From Sebastes aleutianus (taxonomy: Eukaryota; Chordata; Actinopteri; Perciformes; Sebastidae): 64,000 nt of DNA. Made by a program: the position numbers and the translations under genes. Below, one piece after another: positions 21,993-33,970 of the stretch. Numbering within the stretch: position 1 is the first letter of the stretch; every line of letters starts with the position of its first letter. The notes under the pieces are model-generated. The model was not told where the DNA came from. It saw nothing but the letters and a program-made list of their open reading frames with translations, and did no database searches. The stretch covers positions 767,909 through 831,908 of the forward strand of contig CAKAKS010000067.1 in assembly GCA_916700875.1 (NCBI GenBank). The letters are read 5' to 3'.

Positions 21993-22750
21993 AGTGGCGT
22001 CATGACCAAGTCCAGGCCAATCTGGTCGAGGTACTGGAGAGATGTAGGGTAGCAGCAAACCGCACCCCAGAAACAGCAATGTCTACACTCAGAACATTCG
22101 TCAAGCCAGGCAGCACGCTCAAAGTACCTGCACACGAGAGGAACACCATACTTGAGAGTGGCAGATGTCAGTGGACCTCAGAAAGCAGCTGGTCTTCCCG
22201 AGAGAGATCACTACAACCACTCTCCGACCAGACATCGTCTCATGGTATGCAGTGGAGAGAAGGGTCCTCATCATTGAGCTTACCATCCCCTGGGAAGAGG
22301 GCATGACAGCAGCCCACGAAAGGAAACATCTAAAGTACTCAGAGCTGGCGGCAGAATGCCAAGAGGCTGGCTGGAAAGCAAAGGTTTATCCCGTGGAGGT
22401 CGGATGCCGGGGCTTTGTCAGCAAAGTAGTAGTCCAACTGCTCTGTGGTGCTGGCATGACGGGGTCAAACCTGTGGAAAGCTGTGAAGGAGCTAGGAGAG
22501 GAGGCAGAGAAAGCCAGCTACTGGCTGTGGCAGAGGAGGAAAGACAGTAGTTGGGGGCCAACACCCCTGTAAAGGCAGCTGCAGGGGATGGCGGGGAGAC
22601 GCCACTGCCCCCCCGCCGGAAGATGTACTGGCAACGGGGGCGAAACATCAGTGAACGGCGGTTTCCAGCTGACGACCCTGCAGCTGACCTGACCAAATGG
22701 CACTGGTGGAGGTGCAACAGGCTGAAATGCCAAAGCAGGAAACAACACCT
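21993..22750 (+). pseudogene. Retroelement restriction-like endonuclease domain remnant
   Basis: The frame at 22165-22572 reads VDLRKQLVFPREITTTTLRP, DIVSWYAVERRVLIIELTIP, WEEGMTAAHERKHLKYSELA and VGCRGFVSKVVVQLL, ending KASYWLWQRRKDSSW. RPDIV followed by E-L-T fits a PD-(D/E)xK nuclease core, and this text is known to me from the 3' part of fish and invertebrate non-LTR elements of the R2/NeSL/HERO kind. Only the C-terminal domain is here, with no reverse transcriptase, and the upstream part is in another frame. Family naming is from memory. Confidence 0.55.
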
Positions 22751-22909
22751 CACCTGTACAATGATCTGGGCTACCTACCACCCAAGTTGCCCACTTATTA
22801 TTTCTACCAGACAATCCAAATATAGCAGGCTAAAACTGGCCCTGATCATAATACAATCCAACTGTTTGTGACCATCTTCTTCTTCCCTTTTAATCCCTCT
22901 CTCACTTAC

Positions 22910-23024
22910 TTCCAAAATCTCGAACAGTGAAGTTCCTGTTGCGAAGCTCTTTGGGGGACTTAAAGAAGAACCTCTGGCCAACAGGAGGAAGGTCCTTGTC
23001 CACAGCGCTAAACATCTGGATCAC
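22910..23024 (-). CDS. Cadherin exon, EC5 (115 nt)
   Basis: The acceptor is ctaaccag/GTGAT and the donor is TGGAA/gtaagt. It encodes VIQMFSAVDKDLPPVGQRFF, FKSPKELRNRNFTVRDFG and the first base of an Asn codon. The joint with the next exon gives FGNNTAG. It is 115 nt rather than the more common 118, one codon shorter than CDH10 as I recall it, in the variable stretch before NFTVRDF. The frame is preserved. Confidence 0.94.
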
Positions 23025-23459
23025 CTGGTTAGGGAACAAACAAAGAGAAAATGTGCTTGGCACATCAGAGAAAAGTCAGGAGAAAAGTTGGTGGTTTGTG
23101 AATTAAAAATTGCTAGTTGAAGTCTCTTGGCTGGTAGGGGAAACATCAGGGAGGAAAATTAAATTAAATTAAACTTCCTCCCCTCCCTTTAGTCTGGAGG
23201 TGCATATTCCATTTTAATATACAATTCAATTATATGCAAAACCCACTTTTTACACATATTTTTTTTTTTTTTTTTATCTGAATAAGGACATTCAAACAAT
23301 TTCATAGGAGAATGTACGACTATAACATGAGGTAACCCGGATCTCAGAATCATACATCTCATTTATGTGTTAAGCATGTTCCAAACCATTTTGTATGTGT
23401 TTCTCATTTTCTCCATACACAATCAAGAAATCATTTTAAGCAGATACAGTTCAGTTTAC

Positions 23460-23581
23460 CTGTCCCACTCTGGTGTTTTCACAGACGAAGGTATCTGAAG
23501 GAACCACCAGCTCAGGAGGGAACTCGTTCACATCCAGGACGTTGACTGTCACCGACACTTTAGTAGACAGCAGTGGGTCGT
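23460..23581 (-). CDS. Cadherin exon, end of EC4 and start of EC5 (122 nt)
   Basis: The acceptor is ccttacag/ACGAC and the donor is GGACAG/gtaaac. It encodes NDPLLSTKVSVTVNVLDVNE and FPPELVVPSDTFVCENTRVG plus Q. DVNEFPPE is the EC4-EC5 linker form seen in the CDH10 group, and FVCEN marks the beginning of EC5. Length is the canonical 122 nt, ending in phase 0. Confidence 0.95.
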
Positions 23582-23815
23582 CTGTAAGGGTCAACATGAA
23601 GTCATATATAACTATACACTCAGTGACACAGCCTGATGTGTTAATCCAACATACAGATCTTACCTAACCCAGGTGAGCCGCCCCTTGGAATGTTAAACAA
23701 ATGGTTATATTTTACATCTGAATCAGTGGCATTTAGGGAATGTCAAGCTTGACAGTGGAGTGGGTTTTAAGAAAGATCTTGCAAGGACTTTAGACATAAA
23801 TGATAACTGGTAAAT

Positions 23816-24118
23816 GGAATTTCACTTTTATAGGACATTTATAGTCCTCTGACCACTCGAAGCGCTTCACACTACATGTCAACGTTCACCCATTCACACA
23901 CACATTTGACAGAGGCTGCCGTGCAATGTGCCAACCTGCCCATCAGGATCTGATCTAAATACTCATTCACACACCGATGGCTCAGCCTTCAGGAGCAGTT
24001 TGGGGTTCAGTATCTTACTCAAGGACACTTCGACATGTGACCCGGGAGAGCTGGGGATTGAATCGGCGACCTTCCGATCGGTGGACGACCCGCTCTACCT
24101 CTGAGCCAAGGCCATACA
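23816..24118 (-). mobile_element. tRNA-derived SINE, near-complete copy
   Basis: On the minus strand the head reads GGCTCAGAGGTAGAGCGGGT and ends with GCCGATTCAATCC, matching A- and B-box positions of a Pol III promoter with mutations. It is followed by the conserved body (GTCCTTGAGTAAG, GATCAGATCC-like, AGCGCTTCGAGTGG). The copies at 33150, 46694 and 59393 share it. Confidence 0.8.
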
Positions 24119-24139
24119 AGCACTTAGTTTCAGACTTTA

Positions 24140-24690
24140 CTGGTGATGCGAACATTAGTGATTCATTAATGTTTCATGTTGACAAAATAAACATTTAAAT
24201 TGCATTGTGTTTTATTTGTGAGATTTGTGATAAAATTATATTAAATTCATAACATTTATCAAAAGAAAATTAGCAACATTTACATAATTATAGTGAGTAA
24301 TAGAACTTCATACAACTAAGTAACTGACAATGTCAAACAGAACAAAGTATAATAAAATATACTTATTTACTTCATAAAGGTAAATATTGCAGATATATAA
24401 GATTTACTTTTTTGATGGTGATGGAGACGTTCCTGTCTATGAAAAAACTAAATAGACTTTACGTTAAAATAAATATAATTTATATACACTTAACCATAAC
24501 TAAGTAAGATTTACTTAATATCTTCAGAAATGTTACGTTTAGTGGTAAGTACATTTTACTTGATACTGATAAGTGAGTTGTACTTGATGTCACTGCAGTA
24601 AAATTTCCTAAAAAAGTGCTATTGCAAATTGTTACGAGAATAAGGACACATGTATGCGCATGTGGCTGACACAATACGTATTCCTGCCAA
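24140..24690 (-). other. Cadherin intron segment, nothing recognised
   Basis: AT-rich DNA with no repeat family or coding frame that I recognise. Confidence 0.5.
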
Positions 24691-24699
24691 TGGTTTCAA

Positions 24700-24800
24700 A
24701 TAGGGATGCACCGATATCGATACCAGTATCGGGTATCGGGTCCGATACTGTGCTCATGTACTAGTACTCGTAAAACGGCTCCGATACAACGTCACCGATA
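24700..24800. mobile_element. hAT-like terminus (AGGGATGCACCGATA)
   Basis: AGGGATGCACCGATATCGAT followed by ACCAGTATCGGGTATCGG is a familiar end of fish hAT elements. A related end, AGGGATGCATCGCCTGGGCC, occurs at about 31965. The partner end is not evident; the 28S fragment follows directly. Confidence 0.5.
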
Positions 24801-24830
24801 CCACTGTACAGCAGCGCGGTGTTAACCCTC

Positions 24831-25105
24831 GTCACCATCTTTCGGATCCTCACGCTCCACCTCGGTGGTGCGCCCTACCCCGCTGGGCCAGGATCCCACC
24901 TCAGCCGGCGCACGGCGGCCCTCACTTTCATCGCGCCACAGGGTTTTGTTTGCACCCTCTGACTCGTGCGTGCGTTAGACTCCTAGGTCCGTGTTTCAAG
25001 ATGGGTCGGGTGGGTTGCCGACATCGCCGCAGACCTCTGGCGCCTTTAACATGGGCTGCGGCACGACACGGTTGGGGCGCACTGAAGTCAGTCCGCCCCA
25101 GTCTG
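24831..25105 (-). pseudogene. 28S ribosomal RNA fragment
   Basis: On the minus strand, GTCGGCAACCCACCCGACCC, then CTTGAAACACGGACC, GGAGTCTAAC, GTGGCGCGATGAAAGTGAGG, GAGGTGGGATCC and GATCCGAAAGATGGTGA follow in the order of vertebrate 28S rRNA near its 5' third. Several conserved core positions are changed (for example CATCTTGAAAC and GGACCTAGGAG), so it is a pseudogene piece. It lies in the 23.6-27.1 kb cadherin intron, far from any rDNA unit. Confidence 0.85.
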
Positions 25106-25544
25106 TGACAGATGTGCCGTGGCACCAACAAGACAAAAAAGGAAGAAAACATGGCTCATAACCTGTGGTTTGCAAATAATGTTGTGAAATGAGCAATAAG
25201 AGGGGAAAGAGTTTACAGTAACCTAATGAAATTATACAGAGGTGAGGTCTTTGTCAGTTGTTTTTATTTGACCAAAAAATCCTTTCCCGAGCCCGATTGA
25301 TGACTTAGCAAATGTACTGATCCCTCAGCAGCTCAGCTCTGCCACAGGGCTGTACTGCCCTGTGCTTTTATACTAAGTTTAATGTGTTGTCACACTCTTT
25401 GCTAAATTTTGCTAGTAAAATGTCCTTGTAACTGTTGGATTCTTCCAAAAGGAAAACATTTTCTGCTGGAGTGAACAAAGTGGAGTGATTGGATGCTTGC
25501 TTAATTTTAGCTTCCGTTCATAGACGTCATAGACATAGACTTCA

Positions 25545-25830
25545 TATCTTTGTTAGATCAGACTTTAAGGTGCTTCTATAGGTCTAATCTCCTTAAACCT
25601 TATATTCCATCCTGTGCTCTCTGCTCTCAGGGCTCCTGTCTGTCCCCAGAGTTAATAAGAAGTCAGCACACCAAAGGGCCTTTTTCTATTGGGCCCCATT
25701 CCTCTGGAATAACCTCCCTGCTGACACCAGACAGTGACTCTGTTGAGGCCTTTAAATCCAAACTTAAAACTAATCTTCTCACCTTAACTTTCAGTTGGTT
25801 GCTTATTCTTTGATTACTTCAGACTTGTAC
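25545..25830 (+). mobile_element. L2/CR1-like LINE, 3' end fragment
   Basis: Translated text includes RSNLLKPYIPSCALCSQGSC and, in other frames, PLFLWNNLPADT-like and VEAFKSKLKTNLLTLTFSW, the C-terminus of the LINE family also at 35620 and 52840. It is frame-broken. Confidence 0.65.
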
Positions 25831-25869
25831 CTGTTACTAATATCTGTCCCGCGGATTGGTCTCTGATTA

Positions 25870-27074
25870 GACTATCATGCCTGGGAAATTTGGGTCGGAT
25901 TGGACCATGTACATTGGAGTTACAACAACTTCCTCCTTTCATGGTGAATGGCGTAAAATGGCCGCCACACCACGACAAGGTTGTGAAAAAGAAAGAAAAC
26001 TCTGGATTTTTATAATTTTTCATCGTTAAGGTCTTTGGATGATCCTGACCCAAGTCAATCAGATGAATTCTCGAGGAGGAGTTTGTTATTTTACACGGCC
26101 TGTAAGAAGCTAAAAATCGTCGAAAATGGCACATTGAATTCAAAATGGCCGACTTCCGTTTGGGTTTTGGGTATACCTTCAAGAGGCTTTGTTGTGCGCC
26201 TCCACATGTTACATCTGCCTTCCAAATTTCATACATGTTGGTGAAACCTGAATGAGGGGCTCAATTTTTCCAACTTTGTAGTGGGCGCTATCGAGACATT
26301 TTGCAACACCCAAGCACGAAAACCCCTAAAATATCAAAATGTTTGCCAGTTCTAATACATATGCCAACTTTAGTGAGTTTTTGAGCACCTTAAGGCCCTC
26401 AAAAATGTGATTTATTTGAGAGATAAATAATAACAATTCTTTCAGTTTCAATAGGTCCTCACAGGACTGACATGGTCGGTGCTCGGGCCCTATTAGTCCA
26501 ATTCAAAGATCCCATATTGCTCATTATCAGGTTCATACTTGTATGTTTTGTTTCTACTAGAACATATTTACATGCTGTAATGTAAAAAACAACAACTTTA
26601 TTTTCCTCATACTGTCTAACAGCAACGCAGTGCCGTTGAAATGCACTTTAGGTAACAGTTTAGGTCCATTATTACTTCCTGCCAGCTGATGTCATTCACA
26701 TACTCTGCAACCGGAAATGGGTTGTGTGTATTTCTCCATGGATTGAGCGTTTCAAAACTTTCACAGTATTTATATAGGACTTAAACTTGCTTTATAATAA
26801 AAAAAGACATGACAATTTCACTTTTTACAATATGGGACCTTTAAGATAAATTCTGGACAGATTGTGCATTGGTATACGATTTTGCATGCAGGAAAGTCAG
26901 AAACCTAAATGAATACTATTATGTGGAGAGGTAACTAGAGAATGTCAATACATTGAATGGCTTATGCAAAAAAGTTCATAATGTGATGTCACAGAACACA
27001 TTGTTTTCTGTTTGGATGATCAGCTCTGGGCTGTGTATGTATGCTTTGTTTCAGATGCAGTGTGGAATACTTAC
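25870..27074. repeat. Intron with an old dispersed repeat
   Basis: About 25990-26500 carries a dispersed fish repeat ending in GGTGCTCGGGCCCTATTAG, recognisable by CCAAATTTCATACATGTTGG and AAAATGGCCGACTTCC. I know the text as a multi-copy teleost repeat but not its class. The rest is unremarkable. Confidence 0.5.
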
Positions 27075-27211
27075 TGACTTTGGTTGCCACTACAGTGATA
27101 TTGTGCTGAACAGCTGTCTCTCTGTCCAAGTATTCATTAGTGGAAATGGTTCCTTCAACAGTGTCAATGTCCAAACAGCTGTCAGACTCTGTCTGCCATT
27201 CCAAGGAATAC
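27075..27211 (-). CDS. Cadherin exon, EC4 middle (137 nt)
   Basis: The acceptor is tctctacag/GTATT and the donor is GTCA/gtaagt. It encodes YSLEWQTESDSCLDIDTVEG, TISTNEYLDRETAVQHNITV and VATKV. LDRET is the EC4 calcium motif, and the EW...GTI.TNE..DRE pattern resembles CDH10 more than CDH11 or CDH20. It ends in phase 1, and the joined codon is Asn with the next exon. Length is the canonical 137 nt. Confidence 0.94.
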
Positions 27212-29332
27212 CTGTAGAGATGAGAGCAGTCCACATGAGAGGGAAACAAGTTACAGTGATGGGCTGGGTGCTCGGTCATCAGAGGGCCCAGCTTTGAGAA
27301 CTGCTCTCACTCCCACAGTGGGGCACTGTAAAGACAACTTTTGCCACAGGAGAGCCCAATAAAATCAGCAAAGTGCAGGTTTTGCAGGTCAGTTTTGGAC
27401 TCCCATAACTATGACTCACTCAATTGTAGAGCTGTATTTATTTTTAAACAATGACATATGTAACATTGTTAAAGCTTCAATGCAGACTTGGTGTACATAA
27501 TGTTTCTGCCATGCCTTCAAAAATACCATATGGATGTATGGATCATGGATCATATGGATGTTTTCTGAAATTACACCTCTATGGTTAAGGTCTGGTTAGG
27601 TTTAGGCAAGTAAAACTCACAGCTCTAGGAATAGGAAATCAGCTATAGGAAATCAATATTGATTGTTGGTACAAGAAGGACATGACCTTTAGTCTCCTCA
27701 ACCCTGTCTCCTAGAAATTATACATTTTGAAAAAAATGTAATGCTATACCTAGATTACGTTGTGTTGTTTTTAATGTATTTGCCAAGTCCCAAAATGAAA
27801 CTAAAGCATAATTAAAATTCGTAATAGTTGTCTTATCTTAACTCTTGGTTAAGATAAGACAAAGATCTCGGTTTTGGTTAAATACTGAAACAGTCAAAAG
27901 TGAGAGGAGTTTATTTATTAACACGTTAACATAACCACAAGCTATCCCTACCCTTAACCAAAGATAACTGAACTACGCATGCACTCAGGATGTGAATCCG
28001 GGTTTACAGTGTCAACGCCCTGTGCTTTGTGTGCCCACCATTCACCCTGACCACATCCTTATACATTTAGGGTGGTACATATAGATAGAAAGAGAAAGAA
28101 AATATATTGGCAACGAACATAAGCCAATCAGCAACTACGTTTCATTTCAAAACGTAATTAAACAAATAAGTAGTAATAGACAAGGCTGGCCTCCTGTGTA
28201 ATAATCCAGGCCGTTCTCACACACTGTTCATAGCAAACCCTCAAAAAGTAATGTACTGTAATTCGTATATATCCCACAAAATCAATTCATATGTAATCCA
28301 CTTAACTGTGAACCAGGAAGTATAAAGAGCAACAAACTTCACGTAGGGAGAGGTCAGATTGGATGGGTGGGTCCAAAATACTGGACTTTTAGCCAGGAGA
28401 CCGATGTTGGTGCCCCGTGTGAAACCAGAAGTCAACGTTTATTGATTTGTCATGTAATTTCCATAGTTATTTTAACCAAAACCACAATCTTTTCATAAAC
28501 CTAACCAAGTAGTTTTGTTGCCTAAACCTAACCAAGTTGTTTCCTGTGAAGACAGAAAAGACTGTATGCATGTGGCAAATGGAAATTGGACATTTTCAAT
28601 TGTAGTGGTTGGTCTACCAACTACTGGGATCCTATCGACCCAGTGCAGTGTCTGGCAGTCTGTCTGAGGCTCAACCAGTGTAAGCTACTTTAGTTCCTTT
28701 TTCGTGAAATGCTCCAAGTGAATTTGAGTTCCCTCTGGTAAACAGGTAAGCAGTGTATAGGTCTGGGGCTTATATTGTGAAAGGTAAGAACGGTAGGAGT
28801 CGATCTGGTCTGTGCTGCCTTTGTCAAGGTTGAAAGGAGTATTAAAGTTTGCTGTCTTGTCGTACAATGTAGTGTAGAATATGACTGCTCCCTAAAATGT
28901 GATTGGTTGATGCCCCCCCCCCCCATCCCCCCTAACCAGCACTAGTCATTTAGTCTGACCTTCTGTACAGCATTATTAAACAGAAGAAGTGTCAGGTCCT
29001 ATATGTAGACCTCTTTCACTCCTCACTCTGGGTTTACATTAGCTCTGTCAGGTTCAGTTAGCTACGTAACGGTTACATTGGCAGTTAGTGTACACAGTAT
29101 TTAGCTAGTAACACTACGTAAGAACTGTTTGTGTGGAGCAACCTGTTTTAATTAAGTGATGCTTAAATCTCCACTTAATAAACACTTACGCTATAACAAG
29201 GCTAAGTGTGAACTTTGGAAGTGCTGGTGGAGCTGGCTCCAGGACCGGAAATTAAATAATACTAAATCTAAATCATACATCTTACTGAAGTTTCCTTGTG
29301 TACTTTGACAGTGTGGTTCAGGGTGCTTTTAC
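27212..29332 (-). other. Cadherin intron, nothing recognised
   Basis: About 2.1 kb of AT-rich DNA with a C tract at 28913-28930. No gene, RNA or known repeat was identified. Confidence 0.5.
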
Positions 29333-29586
29333 CTGACAGCACTCCTGCTGGCATCCAGGTCTTGAGCTGTCACAGAGCCAATGATGGCTCCTGGAGGAGT
29401 GTCCTCGTACACATCCATAGAGTAGGAGGGCTTGGTGAATACAGGAGGCTCATCCATGTCCATGACATTCACCCTTACTGTCGCTGAGTCTTTGAAGGGC
29501 CCCAGGTGGAGGAAACGGGGGTCCGGCTGTGCGTTGGACGCCTCAACCTTGAAGGTGTACGTTTTCTTGGTCTCATAGTCAAGAGT
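29333..29586 (-). CDS. Cadherin exon, end of EC3 and start of EC4 (254 nt)
   Basis: The acceptor is tctgcag/ACTCTT and the donor is GTCAG/gtaaaa. It encodes TLDYETKKTYTFKVEASNAQ, PDPRFLHLGPFKDSATVRVN, VMDMDEPPVFTKPSYSMDVY and the EC4 start SVTAQDLDASRSAVR. LDYE, HLGPFKD and DMDEPPVF are the usual type II landmarks, with the customary MDEPP in place of NDNPP between EC3 and EC4. Length is the canonical 254 nt. Confidence 0.96.
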
Positions 29587-31360
29587 CTGCAGAAACACAT
29601 GAATAAAGGAATGGAGAGACATGGAGGGATGAAAGAGAAAAAAAATAATGATATCTCCAATTGGTATTTTAGTATGTGAGAACTCTTAACAGCGGATCTA
29701 TACAGAAGCCGTTTCAGCCGCGCTTTTCAGTCATCTCTCTCACATGTCTGATGGAACAGATATGCTTCTACAGATCCAGCTGTCTACACAATGGCTTGTG
29801 TTTTAACCACGCTATTTGCATATTTTTACGCTTCAAGTTTATTTTCTTCCATTGGGCTCTGAGAGCTGATAAAAACACGGATGACCTACAGTAACTACTG
29901 TGACTGAAAGCATCCTGTGTAGATGCAAATGGAGGACTGAAGCTGCTGCTGCCGTCCTGCTGATGTGCTGCTCACACCACATCTCCTGTGTAGACACGAT
30001 GTAAACTACATGATGTAGGGAAATCTATTTTAACCTTATTTTGTTACATAATTTTGTGTTAGATCTCAGGCAAATGTTCATCTGCATATTCAGTATAATG
30101 TCGGTTTCCATGACTTCACCATTTGACAAAGAATAGAAGAAGAAGTCATTTTCTTAAATAGAGCAATATTATACATATGGAATCATTTTACACATTCCAT
30201 CTTATTATCAATGTATTTCTGTTATTTCTTATTTGTTAATATCTGGCAGCTCAGAAAGGTTATTTAAACCTGTTCACTTCACTTCACAAACTGATTTTTA
30301 TGGAAACAAGAAAATATAAAGCAAGCAAAATAAACTTGATTATATATGTTCAGAAGGTGCAGCAGTTTAACCCAAAAGCATCCCCTCACCAGCCCATGCA
30401 TTAATCACATGCACGGACCAATAGCCTGTGGCTTGGCGCATGGTCTTCACATGATCAGAGAGTGCTGTTATTCCAATCACCTTCTGCGCAGATCGTAAGC
30501 CTCATTTGTCCTCCAACTCAGCTCAGTATCAGTGTTGCACCTTTCTGGACTCTTTTCTATTTATTATTGATATGGTCTTTCCTGTGCGTCCATGAGAAAG
30601 TGAGTATTTGTTATAGTTGTCTATTGTTTAGTAACTGCATCGTTATAATAATTCTAAAGTCACCTGTATCATGTTATAATGCTCATGCTCGTGTTCTATA
30701 ATAGTTTGAATGATAAGTTGTGTGTTTCTGTGTCAACAACCATTTAAGTTAGAACAGCGCAGTGAACGGGCATACGCGGCCGTCATTAAGGGACCGTCGC
30801 ACAATTCATCATATCACCCTCTGTGTGCACTCTGCTCATAGTACTGCATGAGAGCCTGAGTCTGTTATTTGTTGACGCTCCCTTATAGTTGAGAAGGCTG
30901 TGTTCTCCTCCTTTTACTCCCGTTTAAACTGTTTAGCTTGCATTGTATTTCATTCAATACTGTTTGTTTATTATTACTTCATGTTACTAATACCTGCTCA
31001 TGTTTTCTATTTTATTTTCTGTATTTAGTAACCACTATCCACAATATTCACAAAAGGATTTAAAAACCATCTTCAATCAATAAATGAGTGGTATCTCAAA
31101 GAGAGTGTGTGTGACCTGGACTAATTGATACATCGTCATCATATTCATGTTCTTACCGGACAACCTGTGGAGATTGTAAATGACATTCATAGAACCATCA
31201 TCTAAGGGTTTATTCACTCAGCATCACTAAGGTCACAAGTTTGGTATCCATTACACCAACGCCTAGTTTACAATATAAAAATAAAAACAGTATAAAACAT
31301 TCGGACATAATTGAGACTTATTGTCTAACAAAAAAGTTTAATTCAAATCCATCACAGACT
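29587..31360 (-). other. Cadherin intron segment, nothing recognised
   Basis: Unique-looking AT-rich sequence. Open frames here are short and lack any family resemblance. Confidence 0.5.
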
Positions 31361-31377
31361 TTTTGAGTTATCGTCCA

Positions 31378-31690
31378 AACGGACAAACCGACAAACCTAC
31401 CAACAAACAAACAAACCAACCAACAAACCAACAAACAAACAAACCAACCAACCAACAAACAAACCAACAAACAAACCAACCAACCAACAAACCAACAATC
31501 CAACAATCCAACCAACAAACCAAAAATCCAACCAACCAACAAACCAACAAACCAACCAACCAATAAACCAACCAACAAACCAACCAACCAACAAACCAAC
31601 AAACCAACCAACCAACAAACCAACAAACCAACCAACCAACAAACCAACTTACCAACAAACCTAGCAACAAACAAACAAACCAACAAACCA
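31378..31690. repeat. CCAA/CAAA minisatellite
   Basis: Blocks of CCAA and CAAA alternate over about 310 nt, mostly as AACCAACCAACAAACC. Lacking G and T on the plus strand, it is open in several frames and yields Thr-Asn-Gln-Pro or, on the other strand, Leu-Val-Gly-Trp repeats that are not genes. Confidence 0.95.
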
Positions 31691-32249
31691 ACGCCGGTGA
31701 AAACATTACCTCCTTGCTAGACCTTTGGCCTTGGCGGAGGTAATAATTAAAAGATTATTTGTAATTTGAATCTACTAATTATAAGATCTTTGTAATTGCA
31801 AGATCTGTATCTCACAATTACGAGTGGTTTTCTATTAATTATGACAAAAAGTGAATGGATATCAATCATTACCATTTGAGAACACTACCTGATTTCATTC
31901 ACTTGTCCTTTGTGTCATTAGGTCACTGAGCACTGTATTACACAATGACATTGATCTTAATAGGGATGCATCGCCTGGGCCGATACCATACCGATGTTTA
32001 ACATAACAATTTTCCGATACCTATGTTTTTGTTTATTGTCTTTTTGCTGTTATGACTCTGTTGTGCCGGGGAAACAAAGACCTCTTCATTATAAAAAAGG
32101 ATGACTGAGCAGTTTTAAAGCATTTCATTACATTGTCTTTGAATGAGCACAAATTCAATTAAACAAATTCATGAATCAATAAAAATATATATATATATAT
32201 ATATATCTGTCAATTCCTGCCGCCTGAGACACACAAATACAACAGCACT
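31691..32249. other. Intron segment with a hAT-like end
   Basis: AGGGATGCATCGCCTGGGCC at about 31965 resembles the hAT-like end at 24700. A short (TA)n occurs at about 32185. Nothing else is recognised. Confidence 0.45.
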
Positions 32250-33004
32250 AACAGCCCGAATACACCAGGAACTTCAGGAGCGCTTGGCGGCTGCGTGGCG
32301 TGGTAGCTGCGTGATACATGCGTTGGGTGTTCACACCAGCTGCATTTCAGCTGCGTTTCTGCTGCTGCAGCTGCTGCTGTCAGCCCTTTCTTTCTACATA
32401 GAGTTTGCCTTTTAATGGCCATTTCATTTCATTATAAATATAATTTATATTTATTTTAGACCAAGAAAGGTTAAGAAACGTGTGGTAATTTGTAAATAAT
32501 AGTAATAATCCACAATTAAAACTCCGTACCATATTCATTCATGGAGCTCTCCAAGTCATTGCATGTTCTAGAATACTGTCCGGCACATATTTCAGAATTA
32601 AAGCTTTGTGTTAACAAATGAAGGAATTCTGTCCACAGAAAAAACGCTTGAGGGCTTTTATTTTGAATTGAAAGCAGGAAGTGTTGATTTAAAAATAAGT
32701 CTTTACTTTTTTTCATCTCCGTAACATATTCTACAGATAGAGACATGTAAACTGTACTAATGTAGCAGATATGATGTTAATAGAGTCAATAGATCACTTT
32801 CACTGTCTGTTGTTGCTGTGAGACGCGTGTGGCACGCGTCAAAAATAGGCGAGACCTCTATTCTCTAAAAAAGAGGCAGCTGAGACGCGCGTCTCACGCG
32901 GGCAGTGTGGCTGCTCTAACCTGTTAACACGGACGCCGAAATAAAAAACAACAGGTAACGCAGCCGCCACGCACTCCTGACGTTCCTGGTGTGTCTGGGC
33001 TGTT
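32250..33004. mobile_element. Non-autonomous DNA element, family 'AAGCCTGG', copy B
   Basis: Left end ACACCAGGAACTTCAGGAGC and right end GCACTCCTGACGTTCCTGGT are inverted copies, with GCGGCTGCGTGG and its inverse inside each. Landmarks TAGAGTTTGCCTTTTAATGG and GGGCAGTGTGGCTGCTCTAA are shared with copies A, C and D. It has no coding capacity. Confidence 0.8.
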
Positions 33005-33149
33005 AGACTTCCACCCAGAACAGGTAGAAACACACATCGGACATCTTGTATGGAATCCACATGGCATATTGCAATGTATACAAGTAGTATTAGTACACCC
33101 TCCAGTGTGCACGTTTTTAGAGGATCTGTAATACGTCCTCCAGTCCACA

Positions 33150-33372
33150 TGTCAAAGTGTCCTTGAGCAAGGCACTGAACCCCAAACAGCTCCTGAAGGC
33201 TGAGCCATCGGTGTGTGAATGAGTATTTAGATTAGATCCTGATGGGCATGTTGGCTCCTTGCATGGCAGCCTCAGCCATCAGTGTGTGAATGTGTGTGTG
33301 AATGGGTGAATGCTGACATGTAGTGTAAAGCGCTTTGAGTGGTCGGAGGACTAGAGTCCATTTACCATTAAT
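33150..33372 (+). mobile_element. tRNA-derived SINE, body only
   Basis: GTCCTTGAGCAAGGCACTGA through AAAGCGCTTTGAGTGGTCGG matches the body of the complete copy at 59393. The tRNA-like head is missing (5' truncation). Confidence 0.75.
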
Positions 33373-33929
33373 CAGCTTGAAATTGTACTTCCACAAAATT
33401 TTAAAAAATGATCACATTAGACACATAGCTAATACATTTCTTTCAGCTATTATATTATATTGATTCAATATATGCATATTCTTGTCTATTACTGCACTAT
33501 TTTCTACAGGTACTATGTATGCCTATTTTATAAATAACATTTTATTGAAAAATATGCATAAAGTATACATTTATTGACAATATAGATTTTTTTCCCCATT
33601 TTTCACAATAACCGCAACCTACCTTTTTACCCTTGCTCATCCCTGAACCTAGTCAGACCTCTCACGGTATCCTGCATTCAGACAAAACACTATCTTTAAA
33701 CACTTGTACTCAGTTTCCCACTCTGGGGATGTCAGCACGGAGAGACGGAGATTTATGGCTTCTCATTTCAAAAATAAGAGACGTAGCTGTAAAAGTAGCG
33801 TGCTCAGAAAGTAGCTGTCGGGTCTGTTCTGATTTAGAGGACAGTCTGAAATAAAAGCCTCCACAGCCCTCTGATGTTAAACTGCTTGATGGGATGTGAC
33901 ATGTGCGCTGCGTGTTCCACTGGGTTTTC

Positions 33930-33970
<41 letters not shown>

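Noticed and set aside
22418..22753. Minus-strand open frames over the endonuclease-like remnant
   Set aside because: The plus-strand frame has the recognised conserved text; the minus frames show no family resemblance.
31318..31706. Leu-Val-Gly-Trp-rich open frames resembling membrane proteins
   Set aside because: They are translations of the CCAA/CAAA minisatellite and are open in several frames for compositional reasons.
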